Shown here one piece after another: positions 7,261 through 14,316 of a stretch of 16,406 bases of DNA (position 1 is the stretch's first letter; every line of letters starts with the position of its first letter). The position numbers were made by a program, and so were the translations under genes. The DNA comes from Chitinophaga pinensis (GTDB lineage Bacteria > Bacteroidota > Bacteroidia > SXHM01): positions 1-16,406 of the forward strand of contig CAMDBK010000032.1 of NCBI GenBank assembly GCA_945889235.1, read 5' to 3'. Under the pieces are notes generated by a model. That model made no database searches and was not told the DNA's origin. It saw only the letters and a list, made by a program, of their open reading frames with translations.

Positions 7261-10062
7261 TTAGTGGATAATATTACTATAATATTTAGCCTTTTCTATA
7301 TTTCCTAATTCTTTATAAATATTACTTATAGTAATAACAAGATTTTTATCTGACTGATTAATATTAAAAGCTTTTTCAAAATAGATTAGGGAATTTTTTT
7401 TATCACCTGCATTAAAATAGGTTTTACCAATATTTACAAATGGTTCATAATTGTTGGGAAAAATTCTTGCTGCAATTAAATTTATTTCGATTGATTGCTC
7501 ATACTTTCCCGCCTGAAAAAATACTTCACTTAAACTTGAATATAACTGCAGACTTGAGCTGTCTTGTTTCAGAGCATTTTGAAAACAATAGATTGCTTTC
7601 TCATAATTTTTTGACTTTGAAAAAAAAACAGCAGCCTGTTTCCAGGCATCAATATTAGCGGTATCAAGCTCTGCAGCTTTTAAAAAAGAAGAAGCTGCAT
7701 CATTTTGAAAATTCAACATAGCATAAGCCTTACCTAAATCAAACCATAAAAAATCTGCTTTCGGGTAAATTTCTACAGCTTTATTAAAATGTTCTACGGC
7801 CTCTTTAAGCAATTTTTCTTTTTCAACTGCAGATTTTACCTGCAAGGACTTTTTAACCAAATGTACTGCTAGTAAATTATTTGCCTGAACTGATTGATCA
7901 AGGTATTTTATATCATGCCTCATTAATGTTACCTGATCTTTCCACTGCAAATTTCTGGAAAATGTTTTAATAGAATATAAACCTAAAATTCCAACAATAA
8001 TTAATAGTCTTTTATTTTTAAAATCTAATAAAGCATGTGGTGATTTTAAATCTGTTTTTGAATATATTAACAATGAATATCCTAAAGCTACTGTAAAACC
8101 CAATGAGGCCACAAATGCAAGTCTGTCACCAATCATACCTGCCAAAGGTGTAATAAAATCAGAGAACGAGAATATGCATAGTATGTAAAAGAAAATTCCA
8201 AAAGAAAATACTTTGTGTGATTTGAAAAAATATATTGCACAAACTATTAAGACAGAGTATATCAGAACTGAAAGTAAAGAATAAACATTGCTCCATGGTG
8301 TAGGTTTTATTATTGCATATCCATAATAAAAACCAAGTGGATGAGGTAATATCAATAATTTAAAGTATTTTCCAAGAACAATAAAAGATGTACCAATTCT
8401 CATTGAAAAAGAATCAGAGTTTTTTACAGGCATTTCAACAAAGTTCAAATCACGACCCGAGCCCGGAATAAATTTGCTTTCATCTTCGGAACTATTTATA
8501 TGTTGAATTTGCCCACGTGCTGCATCAACAATAGTAAAATCAGGTATTTTATGCCATCCAACAATTAAATTTATTGACATGACAGGTATAAGCAAAAATA
8601 AAAATATCCCTGAAGAATGTTTTTTAATAATATCTCTTCTGAAATGAAGAAATATCAACGCTGAAATAAGAAGTAAGAGTATAATATTTTTTAATGAGTA
8701 TGGTGGAGTTACAACCCCCTCAAGAGCTGAGAAAACTATAAAAATCAACAGCCCAAAAATTGTTTTTTCTTTATTAAAAAAATAGTGGAAAAGAAATAGA
8801 AAAACCGGAGCAGTAAGAATATATGCATACGGAATTTCTTTACTTAGTACAATTAGTAATACAATAGAAACTATTAAGGATATTAACCCTTGCCAACGGA
8901 AAGAATTGCTTACAAAGAATATAATTGAAATAAAAAAAAGTAGAATTGGATATTCAAAATTTTGGTATAACAAACATACTGAGCTAAAAATAATAGTTAT
9001 ATCTAAAAAAATCCAATCACGGGTTGCTTTTGATGAAAAGAAATATAAGATTACAAGAGCTATTATAATCAGCACATTTATTAATTGTATGTTATTGTAA
9101 AAGCCCATAACTGAGAAAACAATAATTACTGGCATTAGGAGCCACTGTAGAATTTGGGCATTAACCCCTGATTTGCTTTTTTCTAATCCATTTTGAAAAT
9201 CTGTTGTCTCTTTTTTGCTTTGATAAAAACTTGAAACTATTTTGTTTTTCCAGGAGTTTTTTATTAAAAAATAAAACAATACAGGCGCTGCAAATATAAA
9301 TAGCGTAAAAGCCGCTTTCTTAAAAATGCTATCAAATGGCAAGAAGAAGAATGTAGGTAACGCTAATGAAAAAGTAATTAATAAAAATCGTGGAAAATTT
9401 TCAGGTCTGAAAAGAACTACAGATATTGGAATCAAAATCGCCAACGGAAATACACTTAGCTTTGACAACATACCAAAGAGAAAAAACAATACAAGAAAAA
9501 AATAATTTATCAATTTCCCGTTATCGATGTATTTTAGTGAAAACAGCAAAGAGCTTATTCCTCCAAGTAAACAAAGTATTTCATCACGACTTTTTATTCC
9601 AGCAACCACTTCAGAATGTAATGGATGAGCAGAAAACAAAAGAGTTACAAGCAAAGGAAGAACAATATTATATCCATTTAACAACTCTGTTAAACAAATA
9701 AAAAGAATCATACAAGTTAGTGCATACAAAATCACATTAAAAAAATGACTGATATGGGGGTTATCACCAAAAAATTGATGTTCAATTGCAAATGTTGATA
9801 ATACTATTGGCCTGTATTCATATGAATTCCCAACGTTGTCACTGTAATACGGACTTGAAAAAATTTCAGGAATAGCGGAAATTCCTTTTGAGGTAAGTTT
9901 ATGATTTATTGTTACCAGTTCATCGTCTAAGTTGTAATTATTAGGAATTGTATTTCCAAAAAGCAGTATGCTGAATAATCCGATTAATAACACCCATTGC
10001 TTATTATTGATTACAAAAGGGGACCTCTGTATTTTTTTTGATTTAATGCTCTCTTTTTTCAC
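7261..10062 (-). CDS. TMTC-like GT-C glycosyltransferase with enlarged membrane domain and C-terminal TPRs
   Basis: A 933-residue protein built like the TMTC (transmembrane and TPR) family of GT-C glycosyltransferases. An acidic LDDE motif (45-48) lies in the first external loop. YRP (83-85) is followed by HPLHSEVVAGIKSRDE (146-161), close to the family's HPxHxEAVAxIxxRxE signature. Later elements are GKYFKLLILPHPL (564-576) and GDRLAFVASLGF (645-656), which correspond to family landmarks. Five or six TPRs with 34-residue spacing fill about 745-933. The family transfers sugar from polyprenyl-phosphate-sugar donors to proteins outside the cytoplasm, with TPRs probably binding the acceptor. Residues about 245-500 add roughly ten extra hydrophobic segments not expected in a usual member. 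The start is GTG at 10062, 9 nt after the PAP2 stop; no nearby ATG competes. Transferase activity is inferred. Confidence 0.85.
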   Translation of the reverse strand: MKKESIKSKKIQRSPFVINNKQWVLLIGLFSILLFGNTIPNNYNLDDELVTINHKLTSKGISAIPEIFSSPYYSDNVGNSYEYRPIVLSTFAIEHQFFGDNPHISHFFNVILYALTCMILFICLTELLNGYNIVLPLLVTLLFSAHPLHSEVVAGIKSRDEILCLLGGISSLLFSLKYIDNGKLINYFFLVLFFLFGMLSKLSVFPLAILIPISVVLFRPENFPRFLLITFSLALPTFFFLPFDSIFKKAAFTLFIFAAPVLFYFLIKNSWKNKIVSSFYQSKKETTDFQNGLEKSKSGVNAQILQWLLMPVIIVFSVMGFYNNIQLINVLIIIALVILYFFSSKATRDWIFLDITIIFSSVCLLYQNFEYPILLFFISIIFFVSNSFRWQGLISLIVSIVLLIVLSKEIPYAYILTAPVFLFLFHYFFNKEKTIFGLLIFIVFSALEGVVTPPYSLKNIILLLLISALIFLHFRRDIIKKHSSGIFLFLLIPVMSINLIVGWHKIPDFTIVDAARGQIQHINSSEDESKFIPGSGRDLNFVEMPVKNSDSFSMRIGTSFIVLGKYFKLLILPHPLGFYYGYAIIKPTPWSNVYSLLSVLIYSVLIVCAIYFFKSHKVFSFGIFFYILCIFSFSDFITPLAGMIGDRLAFVASLGFTVALGYSLLIYSKTDLKSPHALLDFKNKRLLIIVGILGLYSIKTFSRNLQWKDQVTLMRHDIKYLDQSVQANNLLAVHLVKKSLQVKSAVEKEKLLKEAVEHFNKAVEIYPKADFLWFDLGKAYAMLNFQNDAASSFLKAAELDTANIDAWKQAAVFFSKSKNYEKAIYCFQNALKQDSSSLQLYSSLSEVFFQAGKYEQSIEINLIAARIFPNNYEPFVNIGKTYFNAGDKKNSLIYFEKAFNINQSDKNLVITISNIYKELGNIEKAKYYSNIIH

Positions 10063-10071
10063 TTTGTAAAA

Positions 10072-10653
10072 CTACTTATTATGCTTGTCTTTTTCTAAAT
10101 GTATAATCCATATGGTTACCAGGTAAAATAAGTACCCGATCAATCCACCTAAAACCATCCCGCACAAAACATCACCTGGATAATGTGTTCCAAGATACAC
10201 TCTGCTGTAGCTGACAATAAAAGGAAAAAGAAAAATAAGAAATGAAATAGTTCCAAACTTTTTTTTCAGAAACAGAAACAAAAAGACTGAAAGCGACATT
10301 GTGTTTGCTGCATGAGAAGATATAAAACCAAAATCACCTCCGCAATTTCCATCAACTGTATGTACAAGCTCTTTTAACGATTCCTCATGGCAAGGGCGTA
10401 GTCGCTGAAAAATATTTTTAAAAAGTAATACACTCCCCTGATCACAGATAGTTATTAAAATTAAAACTGCAGGAATAACATACATCATATTTCTTCCTAC
10501 TGATTTTATCATTACATACAAAAGAAAAATGTAAAAAGGTATCCAGGAAAACTTCCCGCTTATAAAGATCATCAACTTGTCTGCAAATTCAGAATTACAA
10601 CCATTAATAATTAAAAAAAGTTCTCGGTCAATTTGTAATAAATACTCAAGCAT
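10072..10653 (-). CDS. PAP2-family membrane phosphatase
   Basis: A 193-residue membrane protein with all three PAP2 (type 2 phosphatidic acid phosphatase) motifs. KNIFQRLRP gives Lys79, Arg86 and Pro87; ISSHAAN gives His114 in a variant of PSGH; and SRVYLGTHYPGD gives Arg151, His157 and Asp161, the catalytic nucleophile and charge relay. Hydrophobic segments surround them. Family members remove phosphate from phosphatidic acid, undecaprenyl pyrophosphate or lipid A on the outer face of the inner membrane. I chose the ATG at 10653 because the sequence from there (MLEYLLQIDRELF) is the normal family N-terminus; an extension to a TTG at 10683 would add 10 atypical residues. It ends 9 nt before the TMTC-like gene. 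Recycling of the polyprenyl carrier used by that transferase is the simplest joint role, by inference. Confidence 0.9.
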   Translation of the reverse strand: MLEYLLQIDRELFLIINGCNSEFADKLMIFISGKFSWIPFYIFLLYVMIKSVGRNMMYVIPAVLILITICDQGSVLLFKNIFQRLRPCHEESLKELVHTVDGNCGGDFGFISSHAANTMSLSVFLFLFLKKKFGTISFLIFLFPFIVSYSRVYLGTHYPGDVLCGMVLGGLIGYLFYLVTIWIIHLEKDKHNK

Positions 10654-10680
10654 ATGGTCCCGAAGGTAAAACAGTTTTCT

Positions 10681-10718
10681 CAAAAAATGTTAAATCAATA
10701 ATCAGGTTACTTGCAAAA
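10681..10718 (-). promoter_or_regulatory. Possible Bacteroidota-type promoter for the PAP2-led operon
   Basis: Read on the minus strand, TTTTG (10714-10718) is followed after 21 nt by TAACATTTTTTG (10681-10692). This resembles the TTTG / TAnnTTTG pattern of Bacteroidota primary sigma promoters, but the -7 element is stretched by extra bases. It would place the transcript start a little over 20 nt before the ATG at 10653, which supports the shorter PAP2 start. The evidence is pattern-only. Confidence 0.28.
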
Positions 10719-10769
10719 TGATTTTTTTTAATGACCTTTACCAATAGTTCTAACCTTAAATAAATAAAT

Positions 10770-12014
10770 ATGAAAAAACATTTACCAATCCAGATTTTTC
10801 TCAAGTATTTTTCGGGAATTCTTTTTTTTCTTGCAATTAACTTTCAGGGAAAATCACAAAACCTTCAAATCACAAAAGGTGAACAGCCAACTGAGTTTGA
10901 ACGCTCTCCATCAACAAACTCTGCAACCGGTGGTGATATTTCAAGCTGGTTTAATTACGGAGAAGACATTTATCAAATTGCGCAGGACCAAGGCGGTGAT
11001 GTAAGTTATTTCCGGAATTTTCTTTTTCCTGATTCAACTGTGTTAGTAGAATTTACAAGTGGATTAGGGGCTCCGTGGAAGCATTCTCAGGGACAGGTTT
11101 TTGATCCGGTTAGTCCTTTGTTTTCCGTTTTAAGTCCTGAAGTAAATCAGTTTACTGCATATACATTAGACTCCATTGGTTTCTTTTATCGTTATTTCCG
11201 TTTTCAGGATTCAGCTCCCGATACTTTAATAATTCAGGTTTATGAAAATGATAAAATTTATTTTCAACCCGATCCGGGCTGGACTTCAGGAGCTTCTTAT
11301 GCAACTGTTGATTATGATTATCAAACAAGAGTTGGTTCAAACTTCAGTCAACAATACACTTACTTACTTACAAATCAGGATACCATTTCTGCCACACAGG
11401 GTTTTCTAAAATTTCCTGTTGCCATTCCCGTTAATGGAGGCGAAAAAATTGCTGCAACAATCACTTACATTCCCGGCAACCCTTTCAACACAGGCGATAC
11501 AATTGATGTGTATGTAGCGCCACCTCCTGTAATTCAAAGAAATGCTTTCATTGCGTATGAATACAGAGATAACGACATGAATATAGAACCAAGTTTTTAT
11601 AATAATCAATTAACTGCATCTACTGATGTACGGTATAATACTAACACAAATGGTTGGAACGGAAATTACATTCCGGGAACCGCATGGAATGCAGGTTTCT
11701 ATCATCTTGACATGAGTTTTCTCATCACCTTTAACCCAAGTGGAATTACTGAAAGTGCAGCGCACAGAATTAATTTATTTCCAAATCCTGTTGAAGAAAT
11801 TGTTACGTTAGATTATTCAGGAACTGAAAATGAAATTATCTCTGTTTCTGTTCTTGATGTTTCAGGCAGAGAGGTTTATTCAGTGAACGAATTATACTCT
11901 ACACCAAACTTGAAACACATTAATATCAACACAAAATTATTAAGCAACGGAATATATTTCTGCAGAGTTTCAGGAAAAGGATTTTCTGAAAACCTGAAGT
12001 TTATTAAGAAATAG
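10770..12014 (+). CDS. Secreted protein with type IX secretion C-terminal sorting domain
   Basis: A 414-residue protein with a signal peptide (basic start, hydrophobic core about 9-24, likely cleavage after GKSQ near residue 30). Residues about 334-414 are a type A T9SS sorting domain: INLFPNPVEE at its start, VLDVSGREVY in the middle, SNGIYFCRV and a basic end LKFIKK. The protein should cross the outer membrane through the type IX system and be released or anchored at the surface. The central 300 residues look beta-rich and aromatic (SSWFNYGEDIYQ, TPDAPD-like polar strands) but match no domain I can name. The ATG at 10770 lies 116 bp from the divergent PAP2 start. Transcription should stop at the palindrome at 12036-12065. 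Confidence 0.85.
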   Translation: MKKHLPIQIFLKYFSGILFFLAINFQGKSQNLQITKGEQPTEFERSPSTNSATGGDISSWFNYGEDIYQIAQDQGGDVSYFRNFLFPDSTVLVEFTSGLGAPWKHSQGQVFDPVSPLFSVLSPEVNQFTAYTLDSIGFFYRYFRFQDSAPDTLIIQVYENDKIYFQPDPGWTSGASYATVDYDYQTRVGSNFSQQYTYLLTNQDTISATQGFLKFPVAIPVNGGEKIAATITYIPGNPFNTGDTIDVYVAPPPVIQRNAFIAYEYRDNDMNIEPSFYNNQLTASTDVRYNTNTNGWNGNYIPGTAWNAGFYHLDMSFLITFNPSGITESAAHRINLFPNPVEEIVTLDYSGTENEIISVSVLDVSGREVYSVNELYSTPNLKHININTKLLSNGIYFCRVSGKGFSENLKFIKK

Positions 12015-12035
12015 TTTTCAAAAATTTTATCAATA

Positions 12036-12065
12036 AAAAAGGGGACAAAATTTTGTCCCCTTTTT
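12036..12065. terminator. Bidirectional intrinsic terminator (perfect palindrome)
   Basis: A 30-nt perfect inverted repeat: AAAAAGGGGACAAAA directly joined to its complement. It folds into a GC-capped hairpin (GGGGAC/GTCCCC) with an AT-rich tip, flanked by A and T tracts on both sides. It lies 21 nt after the plus-strand stop at 12014 and 19 nt beyond the minus-strand stop at 12085, so it can end transcription from both convergent genes. Confidence 0.85.
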
Positions 12066-12084
12066 ATTTTCAAGTAATCACAGA

Positions 12085-13116
12085 TTATTTTATCACAACA
12101 AATTTTTGTGTGATTTTTTCTTTGCCTGAATCAAGTGTAAAGAAATAAGAACCCGGAGCCAAATTCTCAACATTGTAGCTGAATTGCTGGTTTCCGCTTA
12201 GTTGCATTCCTCTGTATTTTGAGTCAACTAATTTACCATTGATATCATAAACATAACTTGTAACTGCTGAGGTTCTGTTTAAATAATAATTTACCTGAAC
12301 AATATCTTTTGCAGGGTTAGGATTTAGAGTTAAAGACATTTTTTGTTGTACATTGTCATTGATACCAACATTACCATTACCTAAAACCAACACATCATCA
12401 ATTGAAATCAGGTTATCATCATGAGAATTATGTAGGAACGCAATGTGAATGCTCATTCCTGCATAGGCAGCAAGAGAAACTTCCCATTCCTGTAATATTC
12501 CTCTGTAGCGCAAGATGTCACCGCCATTGTCTTCAAGCAGTGTATGTCTCCAACCAGAAGTATATGAATACGTAGTGGTATCATCTAAATTTGTGGCAGA
12601 AAGGAATTCAGCTAATTTTGCAATGGTGTCGGTAAACTGATAATCTTCATTACCACTTGTTGAAACAACTACAGCGTAGCCATCAAGGTAACGCGGTGTT
12701 TGAAAAGGAGCAGATTTCCATCTGAGAACAGCCTGATTATCACCAATCCAGATTTTAGGAGTTACCAAATAATTAGCAACCGGAGTTGATGCATCATTGG
12801 TCCATGAATTACTAGCCATAACAACATTCAGTGAATCTGTATAAACTAAAGGCATGTATAAAGAATCAGCTAAAGCGTATGCATACGCTGGAAACCATTC
12901 GTCAGGTCTTGGAGTTGTGCTTCCGCTTGCGTCAGCCATACCATCTAAATCATAATCCACCCAGTTTGGGTAAAGATTATCTTCTGTTGGAAATCCAACA
13001 AGAATTTGATTTAAGGTATCTGCCTGAAAATTTTCAAATAGAAGTGTGTCGTTTTGCGCAAAGCCTGACAGGGCTGCAGCAAAAATAAAACTGATTGAGG
13101 TAAAGATTTTTTTCAT
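12085..13116 (-). CDS. Secreted choice-of-anchor J-like protein with type IX sorting domain
   Basis: A 343-residue protein. The signal peptide covers about residues 1-20 (MKKIF start, cleavage after GFA). Residues about 25-245 resemble the choice-of-anchor J / cleaved adhesin jelly-roll domain. The pattern shows NWVDYDLDG (51-59, a DxDxDG-type calcium-like loop), NSWTND, NYLVTPKI, YLDGYAVVVST and a closing IDDVLVLG. Such domains bind carbohydrate or protein, or sit beside proteases in surface proteins of Bacteroidota. Residues about 260-343 are the type A T9SS sorting domain (LTLNPNPAKD, YDINGKLVD, APGSYFFTL, FVVIK). No protease or other catalytic motif is visible, so a binding or structural role is likely. 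It probably has its own promoter (13144-13176) and ends at the shared palindromic terminator. Confidence 0.85.
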   Translation of the reverse strand: MKKIFTSISFIFAAALSGFAQNDTLLFENFQADTLNQILVGFPTEDNLYPNWVDYDLDGMADASGSTTPRPDEWFPAYAYALADSLYMPLVYTDSLNVVMASNSWTNDASTPVANYLVTPKIWIGDNQAVLRWKSAPFQTPRYLDGYAVVVSTSGNEDYQFTDTIAKLAEFLSATNLDDTTTYSYTSGWRHTLLEDNGGDILRYRGILQEWEVSLAAYAGMSIHIAFLHNSHDDNLISIDDVLVLGNGNVGINDNVQQKMSLTLNPNPAKDIVQVNYYLNRTSAVTSYVYDINGKLVDSKYRGMQLSGNQQFSYNVENLAPGSYFFTLDSGKEKITQKFVVIK

Positions 13117-13143
13117 GTAATAATTATTTGGGGGTTATTTTTT

Positions 13144-13176
13144 CAAGGCTAAAATTAGTGTTTATTTCATTTCAAA
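13144..13176 (-). promoter_or_regulatory. Bacteroidota-type promoter for the anchor-J protein gene
   Basis: On the minus strand TTTG (13173-13176) is followed by exactly 21 nt and then TAGCCTTG (13144-13151). This matches TAnnTTTG at all but one position. The predicted start near 13137 would leave a leader of about 20 nt before the ATG at 13116. The -33 TTTG lies in the T tract of the upstream gene's terminator. The support is pattern only, but spacing and position agree. Confidence 0.5.
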
Positions 13177-13215
13177 AAAAAATCCTCACACTTTTTCAAG
13201 TACGAGGATTTTTTT
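13174..13215 (-). terminator. Intrinsic terminator after the 13230-14216 gene
   Basis: A 12-bp stem pairs 13176-13187 with 13204-13215 around GAGGA/TCCTC. The loop can form four more pairs (ACTT 13190-13193 with AAGT 13198-13201). On the minus strand the stem runs into nine T. It lies 15 nt beyond the stop codon at 13230. Confidence 0.82.
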
Positions 13216-13229
13216 GTCTCCTGACTGTA

Positions 13230-14216
13230 TTATTTAGCTACAACTAATTTTTTAGTTATTCTGTTGTTGTCAGCTTTCAAAGAATAGTAGTAAGTACCGC
13301 TTGCAATTCTTTCTGTTGTAACGTTAATGCTGTGCTTGCCTTTGTTTTGTGCGCCTTCGTTCATTGACAAAACTTTTCTACCCATTACATCATACATTTC
13401 AAAAGTAACGTTTGCATTATTCTGAATTTCATATTGAATTGTAGTTTCAGAACCTGCAGGGTTTGGTTGATTTTGACCTAATTTAATTCCGTCAAAAAAT
13501 CCCTGGTCGTCAATGCTTGCAGAATTGTCGTCAATAACAGGCCATGCAGCAATATCAATATCCAAAGGCCATGCCTGAAAAAGTGTATGCCATACATTAT
13601 CACTCCACTTTTCCCATGCTAATTCTGATTGTTGTGCATCCCCGTCAGCAGTTGCTACACAACCAACAGTGTCTCCGGCAGTTAGTGTAGTAACGTCAAA
13701 ACCAACAGCAAAATCACCTGCAACATATAGTGGAGATGGTAATAGAGCAACAGTAAATGCTCCTGTTGTGTCAATGTCAGCAATAAAAATATTAACTGAA
13801 GCAAGAACAGTTCCGGGAGCTCCTGGTTGTGCTGTTCCTACAGTTGTAGTTCCAGTTCCGTCAGCATTATAAACATTTGCAACTACTTTAGAATTTGCAT
13901 CTTGTGAAGAGTATTCTTTTGCTCCAAACCAGAATAGAATTTCTTCTACCAATGTTCCTTGAGTAAGCAGATACATTTGTGCTTTTGCTTCGTCACCATA
14001 CCCGTTGTTACCAATAACGTAACCACCGCCCTGACTACCATTTAATGTAGGAGTACCCATAAAAAATTCATTGAGTCCAAGTGTGTCAGTTGGTGTTCTT
14101 TCGCCTATACTAGTGCGGTCAAGACGGCTGTTCAAAGGAACATCGAAGGAAGATTTTTGCGCATTCGCTAATCCTGCAATTCCAAGAGCTAATGCAAGTG
14201 TGTAAAGTTTTTTCAT
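13230..14216 (-). CDS. Secreted protein with type IX secretion C-terminal sorting domain
   Basis: A 328-residue protein. A clean signal peptide (MKKLYTLALALGIAGLANAQ) should be cleaved after ANA at residue 19. Residues about 244-328 form a type A T9SS sorting domain: IKLGQNQPNPAGSETTIQY, YDVMGRKVL, ASGTYYYSL and LVVAK. The middle part (about 20-240) is Gly/Asp/Thr-rich and probably beta-sandwich. Elements such as NGSQGGGYVIGNNGYGDEAKA and VEEILFWFGA resemble repeat proteins found widely in Bacteroidota without known function; I cannot name a domain and see no catalytic site. It is followed by a strong terminator, so it is probably monocistronic. The upstream 100 bp to gcvP is AT-rich; TAATATTG occurs there but its spacing to an upstream TTG is too short for a confident promoter. 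Confidence 0.83.
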   Translation of the reverse strand: MKKLYTLALALGIAGLANAQKSSFDVPLNSRLDRTSIGERTPTDTLGLNEFFMGTPTLNGSQGGGYVIGNNGYGDEAKAQMYLLTQGTLVEEILFWFGAKEYSSQDANSKVVANVYNADGTGTTTVGTAQPGAPGTVLASVNIFIADIDTTGAFTVALLPSPLYVAGDFAVGFDVTTLTAGDTVGCVATADGDAQQSELAWEKWSDNVWHTLFQAWPLDIDIAAWPVIDDNSASIDDQGFFDGIKLGQNQPNPAGSETTIQYEIQNNANVTFEMYDVMGRKVLSMNEGAQNKGKHSINVTTERIASGTYYYSLKADNNRITKKLVVAK

Positions 14217-14316
14217 TTTTTTGATTTAAAGGTTTATAGATGTGTTAAAATTTAACGCAATATTAACATTTTTTAGAATTTCAACCGAAAAAATTAACAA
14301 ATAGATAAAAAGAAAA

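Noticed and set aside
10654..10683. TTG start giving a longer PAP2 protein
   Set aside because: The ATG at 10653 gives the normal family N-terminus, and the extension would overlap a possible promoter.
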